64,000 nt of DNA, from positions 62,001 through 126,000 of the forward strand of contig NZ_JARUJP010000008.1 of NCBI RefSeq assembly GCF_033659955.1. The letters are read 5' to 3'. The number at the start of each line of letters is the position of its first letter. Positions within the stretch are counted from its first letter, which is position 1. The DNA is from Clostridium_AM tanneri. Lineage in GTDB: Bacteria > Bacillota > Clostridia > Clostridiales > Clostridiaceae. The position numbers and the translations under genes are program-made. Positions 44,235 to 52,083 of this stretch are shown piece after piece. The notes beneath the pieces are model-generated. The model saw only the letters and a program-made list of their open reading frames with translations. It was not told the DNA's origin and made no database searches.

Positions 44235-44945
44235 CTATTTTCTTAAATCGTCAAGTATTTGAGTCTTATCCTTTGTTTTATCATCTACTTCTTTTATTAT
44301 CTTAGCTGGAACACCGGCAACTACAACTCCTTCGGGAACATCTGCTACTACAACGGAGCCAGCGGCTACAACAGATCCTTTACCAATCTTTACTCCTTCA
44401 AGAATAACAGCATTTGCACCTATTAAAACATCGTCTCCTATCTCACAAGGTGACTTACTTGGTGGTTCTAAAACTCCAGCAACTACAGCACCAGCACCAA
44501 GGTGAACTCTTTTTCCTAATATACCTCTAGCACCAACAACTGCATTCATGTCTACCATAGTTGCCTCTCCAATTTCAGCGCCTATGTTTACAACAGCACC
44601 CATCATTATAACAGCATTTTTTCCTATGCTTACTTTATCTCTAATGATAGCACCAGGTTCAATTCTAGCATCTATCTTTGTTACATCAACAAGAGGAATA
44701 GCTGAGTTTCTTCTGTCATATTCAACTCTGAAGTGGTCTATTTTACTTTTGTTATCCTCTAAAAACTTAGTAACCTCTTCTGATTCTCCAAAAAGCACGT
44801 AGAAATTAGAACTATTATAACATTCTATATTTCCTAAATCACAATCTGAGATGTCACCTTTAAGGTACACCTTAACAGGAGTAGATTTTTTAGCTTCTTT
44901 TATGTATCTTGCAATTTCATATGGATCGGTTAAGTTGTAATTCAT
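44235..44945 (-). CDS. dapH: Tetrahydrodipicolinate N-acetyltransferase
   Basis: Acetylates tetrahydrodipicolinate in the acetyl branch of the lysine/diaminopimelate pathway. The 236-residue protein has the family N-terminal domain (DPYEIARYIKEAKKSTPVK) and a left-handed beta-helix of hexapeptide repeats (GAIIRDKVSIGKNAVIMMGAVV pattern, GARGILGKRVHLGAGAV, VLIGANAVILEGVKIG). It ends VVAGVPAKII. The ribosome site is AGGAGGT. It lies 4-6 kb from asd-dapA-dapB and a patA-like aminotransferase, supporting use of the acetylated route here. Confidence 0.95.
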   Translation of the reverse strand: MNYNLTDPYEIARYIKEAKKSTPVKVYLKGDISDCDLGNIECYNSSNFYVLFGESEEVTKFLEDNKSKIDHFRVEYDRRNSAIPLVDVTKIDARIEPGAIIRDKVSIGKNAVIMMGAVVNIGAEIGEATMVDMNAVVGARGILGKRVHLGAGAVVAGVLEPPSKSPCEIGDDVLIGANAVILEGVKIGKGSVVAAGSVVVADVPEGVVVAGVPAKIIKEVDDKTKDKTQILDDLRK

Positions 44946-45095
44946 ATGTAGAACCTCCTTAGTTAAGCATTTTTGATTATTAATAACATTATAATAAATA
45001 TATTTTGTGAATTAAAGAGGTAAAGTATAATTTTTAGTAACAAAATGGCGATAGGAAAAATAATCTAATAGTAGAGTGCTTTAGGAGGTAGTTAA

Positions 45096-46079
45096 ATGGA
45101 TTATGAAATTAAGGATTGTATCGATGCGGGAAGTGCCTATTGTCCTTGTCACTTAGCTGAAACTGGAGACTGTATACTTTGTTCACAGCTTTCAGGGAAG
45201 AATTTTTGTGATTGTATTAATTGGAAAGGCGTATGCATATATCAAGACTATATACTAAATAATGAAAAAGCAAAAAGCGGTAGAAAAAGTTATATGTGTA
45301 AGATAATGAAGAAGGAAGTTTATAAAGATAAATTATATATATTTACTATAAATGCACCTCACAGCCTAGTACAGGATTTAGTTCATCCTGGAAGTATAAT
45401 TTTCATCAGAAATCCTCAAACATCAACCTACTATGATACACCTATATCTATCATGGAGGCAGATACGTCAGAGAATATCTTGAAGGTTGCAATAGAGCTA
45501 AGGGGAGTAAAGACAAAAAGCATATGCAAACTTAAGGAAGATGAAAAAATACTTATAAGGGGACCTTTCTGGAATGGAATTTTAGGATTGAAAAATGTAT
45601 ATAAGGCAAAGGAAGGCGTTTCTATTGTTGTAGCAAGAGGTATAGGCATTGCTCCAGCAGCGCCTGTATTAAAGAAGCTGTATTCAAACGGAAATAAAGT
45701 CATATCTATAGTGGATAAAACTCCTTTCAGAAATATTTTTGGTAAAGAATATTTTCAGATGTGTAATTCAGACATTTTGAAATGTAAGATGATAGAGAAT
45801 GGAGAGCTAAGTGAAGAGTTTAAAAATTTAATTGAACAAATTCTAAAGGTAGAGAATGTGAATCTAATTCATTGCGATGGACCGGATATACTGATATATA
45901 AACTGCTAGACTTTATAGGAGATAGGGTTAACTTCTCCTGCTGTAATAATTCTAAGATGTGTTGTGGAGAGGGAGTATGTGGTACTTGCAGTACTAGATA
46001 TAAAAATAGGGTAGTTAAAAAGCTATGTAAGGTACAAGTAGATCCAAAACATGTATTCAGAGAGAGAAGACTTATTTAG
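45096..46079 (+). CDS. FAD/NAD-binding [2Fe-2S] reductase with Cys-rich N-terminus (PyrK/NfnA-like)
   Basis: A 327-residue ferredoxin-reductase-type flavoprotein. The N-terminal 50 residues are unusual, with eight cysteines at 8, 16, 18, 26, 29, 38, 40 and 47, suited to extra iron-sulfur clusters. Then come a FAD domain (residues about 65-160, HPGSIIFIRNP, TPISIMEAD), an NAD domain (VSIVVARGIGIAPAAPVLKKL) and a C-terminal [2Fe-2S] motif (MCCGEGVCGTC plus a later KLC), as in PyrK and NfnA. It is followed 73 bp later by a second flavoprotein gene; together they look like a two-subunit electron-transfer enzyme of unknown substrate. The start follows TTTAGGAGGT. Confidence 0.85.
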   Translation: MDYEIKDCIDAGSAYCPCHLAETGDCILCSQLSGKNFCDCINWKGVCIYQDYILNNEKAKSGRKSYMCKIMKKEVYKDKLYIFTINAPHSLVQDLVHPGSIIFIRNPQTSTYYDTPISIMEADTSENILKVAIELRGVKTKSICKLKEDEKILIRGPFWNGILGLKNVYKAKEGVSIVVARGIGIAPAAPVLKKLYSNGNKVISIVDKTPFRNIFGKEYFQMCNSDILKCKMIENGELSEEFKNLIEQILKVENVNLIHCDGPDILIYKLLDFIGDRVNFSCCNNSKMCCGEGVCGTCSTRYKNRVVKKLCKVQVDPKHVFRERRLI

Positions 46080-46152
46080 CAGGAGGATTTAGGTTGAAAA
46101 TAATTTTTTCAAGATATAGTTAACAGATTAATGAGGTTAAGGAGGACATTAA

Positions 46153-47430
46153 ATGAAGGTTATAGTTATTGGTGGTGGATGGGCTGGTTGTGCAGCAGCT
46201 ATATCCGCTAAAAAAGCTGGAGCCCAAGTAGCTCTTTACGAGAAGACGGATATGTTATTAGGCCTTGGAAATGTAGGAGGCATAATGAGAAACAATGGAA
46301 GATATACCGCTGCAGAAGAATTAATAGCACTTGGAGCTGGAGATTTGATAAACATTACAGATAGTAATACAAGGCATAAAAATATAGATTTTCCAGGTCA
46401 TGAGCATGCTTGGCTTTATGATGTAAATAAAATTGAACCTGCAGTTAGAAGATATTTAAAGGATATGGGCATTGAGCTAAATATGATAGCGAGAGTAATA
46501 GACATACAAAGAGAGGGAGATATAATAAAGGGTTTATATTTGGCAGATGGAAGTTATCAAGAAGGAGATGTATTTATAGAGGCTACAGGTTCCACTGGAC
46601 CTATGGGGAACTGCTTAAGATACGGAAATGGCTGTTCTATGTGCGTATTAAGATGTCCATCCTTTGGACCTAGAGTTAGTATAAGTATGAGAGCTGGTGT
46701 AGATGACCTTCAAGGAGAAAGAGATGATGATATACTTGGAGCATTTAGCGGTTCCTGTAAACTGTGTAAGGAAAGTCTTGATGAGGACTTAGTAAAGGAA
46801 TTAAATGAAAAGGGCTCTGTAGTTATAAAGGTCCCACCAGAAGATATAAATATGGATAAATTAAAGGCAAAGGTATGTCAGCAGTATGCTTTAAAGGAAT
46901 TTGCTGAAAATGTAGTTTTACTTGATACTGGACACGTAAAGCTTATGACTTCCTATTACCCTCTTGATAAATTAAGAAAAATAAAGGGATTGGAAAATGC
47001 AAAGTATATAGACCCTTATGCAGGAGGAAAAGGAAATTCTATTAGATATCTTTCCGTTGCTCCAAGAACTGACGATATGAAGGTTAAGGGCATAAGTAAC
47101 CTTTTCTGCGGCGGAGAGAAGAGTGGTCTTTTTGTAGGCCATACTGAAGCTATCTGTACAGGAAGTTTGGCAGGACACAATGCAGTAAGACATTTCCTGG
47201 GAATGCCTCCTCTAGTTCTCCCTAAAGCTACAGTTATAGGTGATATAATAGCCTTTGCAAATTATAAGATGATGACGAAGGAAGGCAGAAGAAATAGATA
47301 TACCTTTGCAGGAGCGGAATACTTTAAGAGAATGAAAGAAATAGGACTATATTCCATAGACAAAAATGAAATAAGAGCAAGAATTGAAAAATTGAATTTG
47401 CTAGATATAATGAACCAAAAACTTGTTTAG
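46153..47430 (+). CDS. FAD-dependent oxidoreductase with iron-sulfur cysteines (TrmFO/GidA-like fold)
   Basis: A 425-residue flavoprotein starting with the dinucleotide motif VIGGGWAGCAAA, then GLGNVGGIMRNNGRYTAAEE and a C-terminal FCGGEKSGLFVGHTEA, a GidA/TrmFO-like plan. It is not TrmFO proper: inserted cysteines CSMCVLRC (161, 164, 168) and CKLC (202, 205) suggest an iron-sulfur cluster. The ribosome site is AAGGAGG. The gene follows the reductase above and ends at a terminator, so the pair is probably an operon. Substrate unknown; ferredoxin/NAD-linked dehydrogenase activity is an inference. Confidence 0.85.
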   Translation: MKVIVIGGGWAGCAAAISAKKAGAQVALYEKTDMLLGLGNVGGIMRNNGRYTAAEELIALGAGDLINITDSNTRHKNIDFPGHEHAWLYDVNKIEPAVRRYLKDMGIELNMIARVIDIQREGDIIKGLYLADGSYQEGDVFIEATGSTGPMGNCLRYGNGCSMCVLRCPSFGPRVSISMRAGVDDLQGERDDDILGAFSGSCKLCKESLDEDLVKELNEKGSVVIKVPPEDINMDKLKAKVCQQYALKEFAENVVLLDTGHVKLMTSYYPLDKLRKIKGLENAKYIDPYAGGKGNSIRYLSVAPRTDDMKVKGISNLFCGGEKSGLFVGHTEAICTGSLAGHNAVRHFLGMPPLVLPKATVIGDIIAFANYKMMTKEGRRNRYTFAGAEYFKRMKEIGLYSIDKNEIRARIEKLNLLDIMNQKLV

Positions 47431-47445
47431 GGTGATATATTATAT

Positions 47446-47486
47446 AAAGAAGAGGTTTGAAATTTTAAAGTTCAAGCCTCTTCTTT
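47446..47486 (+). terminator. Terminator of the flavoprotein operon
   Basis: A 16-bp stem with one G-T pair, AAAGAAGAGGTTTGAA / TTCAAGCCTCTTCTTT, with a 9-nt loop. Confidence 0.88.
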
Positions 47487-47588
47487 ATACTAGCACTTTA
47501 GAGTGAAAAATTATATAATTATAATAATTAATTTTTGGTATAGTAATATAAGAGATAACAGTAATGTTAGAAGGGGTGCGTAAAAATT

Positions 47589-48752
47589 ATGGATAACGTT
47601 GAAAATGTAGTTTCAAGAAATGTTCAAAGTATAGAAATATCGGGAATAAGAAAGTTTTTTAATAAGGTTGCTAAGTATCCAGATGCTATATCACTAACAC
47701 TAGGGCAGCCAGACTTTAATGTACCTGTTAAAATAAAGGAAGCTATGATTAATGCTATAGAGGATAACAAAACTACATATACCTCAAATGCAGGGATTGT
47801 AGAGCTCAGAAAAGAAATATCTTCATATTTAAAAACTCAACATATAAACTACCACCAAGATGAGATTTGTCTTACAATAGGTGGAAGCGAAGGATTAATG
47901 GATGTATTTACAGCGTTATTAAATCCTAATGATAAAGTTTTAATACCTACACCAGCCTATCCTGCTTATGAAAGTTGTGTAAAATTACTAGGTGGTCAAA
48001 TCTTAAACTATAATTTAAACAAGGACTTCTCTATTGATTTTGAACAATTAGAAACTTTAATAAAGACCGAAAATCCTAAAGTAATGGTAGTATCTTATCC
48101 ATCTAATCCTACAGGAGCCATCATATCGAAGGAGGATAACGATAAGTTATATAAAATTCTTAAGAATAATGAAATCATTATTATAAGCGATGAAATGTAT
48201 AGTGCTCTTTGTTTTGATGATAATTATTACTCAATAGCACAATTTGATGATATAAGAAACAGGATAATAGTAGTAGGTGGATTTTCTAAGATGTTTTCTA
48301 TGACAGGACTTAGATTAGGTTATGTATGTGCTGATTATAAACTTATGGAAGCCATAATGAAGGTTCATCAATACAATGTATCCTGTGCACCGTCAATAGT
48401 TCAGTGGGGAGCTTATGAGGGACTTAAGAGCTGTATGGAAGATGTAGATTATATGAAGAGCCAGTTTATTAGAAGAAGAGATTATTTATATGAAAGACTT
48501 ATAAGTATGGGATTTGAAACAAATTTACCAATGGGGGCTTTTTATATCTTTCCATCTATAAAGAAATTTAACATGGAAAGCGAAGAGTTTTGTGAAAGGC
48601 TTTTGAAGGAAGCAGGAGTTGCAGCTGTTCCAGGTTCTGCCTTTGGAATAGGTGGAGAAGGCTACATGAGAATATCCTATGCTTACAGCATGGAGCAGTT
48701 AAAGGAAGCAGCAGATAGAATGGAAAGCTGGATAAAAAAAGTGGGAGTATAA
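47589..48752 (+). CDS. Class I/II PLP aminotransferase, PatA-like
   Basis: A fold-type I pyridoxal phosphate aminotransferase of 387 residues. The N-terminal pattern SLTLGQPDFNVP, the SYPSNPTGA loop, the SDEMY strand and the Schiff-base lysine in GGFSKMFSMTGLRLGY are all present. Context (dapB, dapA and asd just downstream; dapH 3 kb upstream) suggests N-acetyl-L,L-diaminopimelate aminotransferase (PatA), but an aromatic or aspartate aminotransferase is also possible. The start is ATG 47589, after AGAAGGGGTG. It converges on dapB. Confidence 0.88.
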   Translation: MDNVENVVSRNVQSIEISGIRKFFNKVAKYPDAISLTLGQPDFNVPVKIKEAMINAIEDNKTTYTSNAGIVELRKEISSYLKTQHINYHQDEICLTIGGSEGLMDVFTALLNPNDKVLIPTPAYPAYESCVKLLGGQILNYNLNKDFSIDFEQLETLIKTENPKVMVVSYPSNPTGAIISKEDNDKLYKILKNNEIIIISDEMYSALCFDDNYYSIAQFDDIRNRIIVVGGFSKMFSMTGLRLGYVCADYKLMEAIMKVHQYNVSCAPSIVQWGAYEGLKSCMEDVDYMKSQFIRRRDYLYERLISMGFETNLPMGAFYIFPSIKKFNMESEEFCERLLKEAGVAAVPGSAFGIGGEGYMRISYAYSMEQLKEAADRMESWIKKVGV

Positions 48753-48764
48753 TCCCACTTTTTT
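48735..48764. terminator. Bidirectional terminator between the aminotransferase and dapB
   Basis: Stem AAAAAAGTGGGA / TCCCACTTTTTT with a 6-nt loop. The left arm lies inside the last codons of the aminotransferase gene. Confidence 0.9.
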
Positions 48765-48766
48765 CA

Positions 48767-49513
48767 TTACTTAACTACATCATCCATGGAGTAGAAGCCT
48801 TTTCCTTTTCCATACATAAATTCACAAGCCTTAAGAGCTCCTACAGCAAATACTTCTCTAGAAATAGCCTTGTGGCTGATTTCGATAACCTCGCCTTGGC
48901 CAGCAAAGATAACGTCGTGGTCACCAACTATGCTGCCGCCTCTTATAGCATGTATTCCAATTTCTTTATGCTCTCTCTTAGCAATTCCTTCTCTTCCGTA
49001 GGTGAACTGAGTTTCTTCAGGAATAGAATCTTTTATTGTATTCGCAAGAAGAAGTGCTGTTCCGCTTGGAGCATCAACCTTTTGATTATGATGTTTTTCT
49101 ATTATTTCTATGTCAAAGTTATTATATAATAATGCACTGATACTTCTTAATACCTTATTTACTACATTAATACCAATGGACATATTAGCTGAGCGAAACA
49201 CTGGTATTTCTTTAGATGCTTCAGTAATTTGAGATAGTTGTTCATCGGTAAATCCAGTTGTGCATAAAACTACTCCAACATTTTTTTCTTTAGCGTACTT
49301 TAGTAAAGAATCTAATGCATCTGGTCTTGAAAAATCCAGGATTACATCAGCATCTACAGTACATTCGCCTATGCTGGAGAATACAGGATAACTAGAACCG
49401 TCAGTATTTTTATCTATTCCAGCAACTATACTTAAGTTGGAGAAATTATTTGCTAGACCGGATATAACTTTTCCCATTTTTCCATTACATCCACTTAATA
49501 TAATTCTAACCAT
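48767..49513 (-). CDS. dapB: 4-hydroxy-tetrahydrodipicolinate reductase
   Basis: NAD(P)H-dependent second step of the DAP branch. 248 residues; the N-terminal Rossmann motif SGCNGKMGKVISG, VLCTTGF, and the substrate-binding signature EKHHNQKVDAPSGTA are all clear. Third gene of the asd-dapA-dapB operon, 20 bp after dapA. The ribosome site is AAAGGAG. Confidence 0.97.
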   Translation of the reverse strand: MVRIILSGCNGKMGKVISGLANNFSNLSIVAGIDKNTDGSSYPVFSSIGECTVDADVILDFSRPDALDSLLKYAKEKNVGVVLCTTGFTDEQLSQITEASKEIPVFRSANMSIGINVVNKVLRSISALLYNNFDIEIIEKHHNQKVDAPSGTALLLANTIKDSIPEETQFTYGREGIAKREHKEIGIHAIRGGSIVGDHDVIFAGQGEVIEISHKAISREVFAVGALKACEFMYGKGKGFYSMDDVVK

Positions 49514-49533
49514 TCGAAAAACTCCTTTTTGAT

Positions 49534-50415
49534 TTACTTTAATAGTCCGTAACTTTTCATTTCTTTCTTTAATACTTCAAGGTTTCCATCACTCATGTCG
49601 CATAATGGAAGTCTTAAATGTCCAACCTCCATACCCATTAAATTCATAGCGGTTTTTACAGGAATAGGGTTTGTTTCTATAAACAATGCATTTGTTAATG
49701 CTAAAGAATCTAACTGAACCTTTAAACCTTCTTTAACCTTGCCGGAAAGATATAATTCACATAAATCATGAACGTCCTTAGGAATTATATTTGCAAGAAC
49801 AGATATAACACCTGCACCACCTAGGGATAGAATAGGAATTATTTGATCATCGTTTCCTGAATATATATCAAGTCTATCTCCGCATAAAGCTTTAATTTCA
49901 GCTATTTGACTTATATTTCCACTAGCTTCCTTAATAGCGATAATATTATCAAATGCACATAATTCTTTTAAGGTTTTTGGCAGAATGTTCATGCCAGTTC
50001 TTCCAGGAACATTATAAATAATTATTGGAGTTTTAACACTGGTAGCTATAGCTTTAAAATGCTCTATAAGTCCCTTTTGTGTAGTTTTATTATAATAAGG
50101 AGTTATTACTAAAAGTCCATCTACCCCTATGCTTTCAGCCCATTTGCTCATATTTATTGAAGCAGCAGTATTATTAGTACCTGTACCTGCTATTACAGGA
50201 ATTCTCTTTTTAACTACATCTACTGTGAATTTAATAGTTTCTTTTCTTTCCTGTTCTGACATTGTTGAAGCTTCACCAGTAGTTCCGCATATTATTATAG
50301 CATCTGTACTAGACTTAATGTGCCACTCAAGCAGTTCTTCCAATTTTTTAAAATCTACACCTTGATCATTGAATGGGGTAATGATAGCAACACCTGAACC
50401 TTTAAATAAACTCAT
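49534..50415 (-). CDS. dapA: 4-hydroxy-tetrahydrodipicolinate synthase
   Basis: Condenses pyruvate with aspartate semialdehyde. A 293-residue TIM barrel with CGTTGEASTMS, the catalytic Tyr in YNVPGRTGMN and the Schiff-base Lys in IAIKEASGN. Middle gene of the operon. Normal length. The start follows CGAGGTG. Confidence 0.97.
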   Translation of the reverse strand: MSLFKGSGVAIITPFNDQGVDFKKLEELLEWHIKSSTDAIIICGTTGEASTMSEQERKETIKFTVDVVKKRIPVIAGTGTNNTAASINMSKWAESIGVDGLLVITPYYNKTTQKGLIEHFKAIATSVKTPIIIYNVPGRTGMNILPKTLKELCAFDNIIAIKEASGNISQIAEIKALCGDRLDIYSGNDDQIIPILSLGGAGVISVLANIIPKDVHDLCELYLSGKVKEGLKVQLDSLALTNALFIETNPIPVKTAMNLMGMEVGHLRLPLCDMSDGNLEVLKKEMKSYGLLK

Positions 50416-50462
50416 ACAAACACCTCGTTCTTAATATTTTTATTTATAAATAATTTTATAAA

Positions 50463-51458
50463 TTATTTACTTTCTTTAATTATATACTCGGCAATTTGAA
50501 CTGCATTAGAAGCAGCACCTTTTCTTATGTTGTCTGCAACTACCCATAAATTTAAACCATTGTCTAAACTAAAGTCTCTTCTAATTCTTCCAACAAAAAC
50601 TTCATCACGGCCGGCAGCGTCTACAGGCATAGGATAAACTAGGTTTTGAACATCGTCCTTCAGAATTATTCCTTCGGCATTACTGTATAGCTTGAATATG
50701 TCCTCTATTTCAAAGCTATTTTTTAGTTCTACATTTATACTTTCACTATGACCATATATTACAGGAACTCTAACTGTAGTAGCTGTAATTCTTAAAGTAT
50801 CATCATGAAGAATTTTTTTTGTTTCATTAACCATTTTTATTTCTTCTTTTGTATATCCGTTATCTAGAAAAACATCTATATGAGGAAGTAGGTTTCCTGC
50901 TATAGGATAAGGAAATTTCTTTGGAGCAGTTCCTTTATAACCTTCTACTAAATCATTATATCCTCCTAGACCAGCGCCAGATACGGCTTGATATGTCGAA
51001 TATATAATTCTATCTATACCGTATTTATCATGAAGTGGTTTTAATGCCACTACCGCTTGAATTGTAGAACAATTTGGATTAGCTATTATTCCTTTATTCC
51101 ATTTAATGTCCTCTGGATTTACCTCTGGAACAACTAAAGGCACATTAGGATCCATTCTCCAGGCACTGCTGTTATCTATAACTGTAGCTCCATATCTTGC
51201 GAAAATAGGAGCATATTCCTTACTTACATCTCCACCTGCAGAAAATAGTGCAAAATCTATTTTTTTATTCTTTATATTATCTTCCTTTAATTCTTCGATA
51301 ATCTCATCTTTATTTTTAAACTTTAAAGATTTACCAGCAGACCTTGCTGAAGCAAAGAAGTAAATTTTATCTATTGGAAAGTTTCTCTCTTCTAATACTT
51401 CAATAAATTTTCTTCCTACCATTCCAGTGGATCCAACCACTGCTACATTATAGTTCAT
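50463..51458 (-). CDS. asd: Aspartate-semialdehyde dehydrogenase
   Basis: Reduces aspartyl phosphate to aspartate semialdehyde, the entry to lysine, threonine and methionine synthesis. 331 residues; the Rossmann motif VVGSTGMVGRKFIEVLEE, the nucleophile Cys in ANPNCSTIQAVV, and the QAVSGAGLGG and HSESINVEL motifs are seen. First gene of the asd-dapA-dapB run, with CAGGAGGGA before the ATG and a TATAAT about 30 nt upstream. No lysine riboswitch was recognised in the leader. Confidence 0.97.
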   Translation of the reverse strand: MNYNVAVVGSTGMVGRKFIEVLEERNFPIDKIYFFASARSAGKSLKFKNKDEIIEELKEDNIKNKKIDFALFSAGGDVSKEYAPIFARYGATVIDNSSAWRMDPNVPLVVPEVNPEDIKWNKGIIANPNCSTIQAVVALKPLHDKYGIDRIIYSTYQAVSGAGLGGYNDLVEGYKGTAPKKFPYPIAGNLLPHIDVFLDNGYTKEEIKMVNETKKILHDDTLRITATTVRVPVIYGHSESINVELKNSFEIEDIFKLYSNAEGIILKDDVQNLVYPMPVDAAGRDEVFVGRIRRDFSLDNGLNLWVVADNIRKGAASNAVQIAEYIIKESK

Positions 51459-52083
51459 TTAAATCCCTCCTGAAATTTTACTTGATTATATTATATAACT
51501 GCTTAGAGCAAAAATATATAGCTTTTTTATTAATACATTATTTGTGAATATATATAAGTAATAAATTTACCTAATCTATATAGGTATTAGTGCTTGTTTA
51601 ATGCAAAATAGAAAGGATTAAAGGTGGGCTTCATTCTAAAATCAGAATATTGCGCATGAGTTCCCCTTGATCATGATACCTAAAGCTCATATACAAGACT
51701 TATTTGTTAAATTAATAATGTTACTAAATACAGTGAAATTAGTAATAAGCAAACCTATATGTATAAGTAGAATAATTCTATAAAAAAACTCTGGTTAGAA
51801 TATATATTGGGTTTCAACTATTAAGTTATTAAATAGTTGAAGGTAAAAAATCTAAAGCTTAAATATTTAAAAAATTTTATATTTTACTCTACATTATAGT
51901 TTATAAATAATTAATGCAAAAAGTTCTATATTTAGTGAATAAAATTTGGACAAAATATCAGAATATTATATGATGTTATTTCGCAATTTATACAAATATG
52001 GTTATATTAGTAATAATTTGGCTTTCGAATTTTTAGTAAGTTGCTTGCGTAGTGAATCAATCATAATTTAAGGAGAGATTTAT
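51459..52083. other. Long divergent intergenic region
   Basis: 625 bp with no credible gene. It contains a stretch of locally higher GC content at about 51620-51710 (GGTGGGCTTC, an ATTCT/AGAAT hairpin, and ATGAG/CTCAT arms enclosing a TGATCATGA core) that looks like a structured RNA on either strand. A perfect 10-bp inverted repeat TTCAACTATT / AATAGTTGAA occupies 51813-51841. Promoters for asd (minus) and the OppA-like gene (plus) must also lie here. No known riboswitch was recognised. Confidence 0.6.

Noticed and set aside
46153..47430. Calling the second flavoprotein TrmFO
   Set aside because: The GidA-like fold is visible, but the inserted CxxCxxxC and CxxC and the partner reductase do not fit the tRNA methyltransferase.
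51459..51700. Lysine riboswitch in front of asd
   Set aside because: I could not find its conserved core on the minus strand; the structured island there does not match the class by eye.
51692..51780. A 36-codon ATG frame in the asd-oppA intergenic region
   Set aside because: No ribosome site before the ATG and low-complexity composition.
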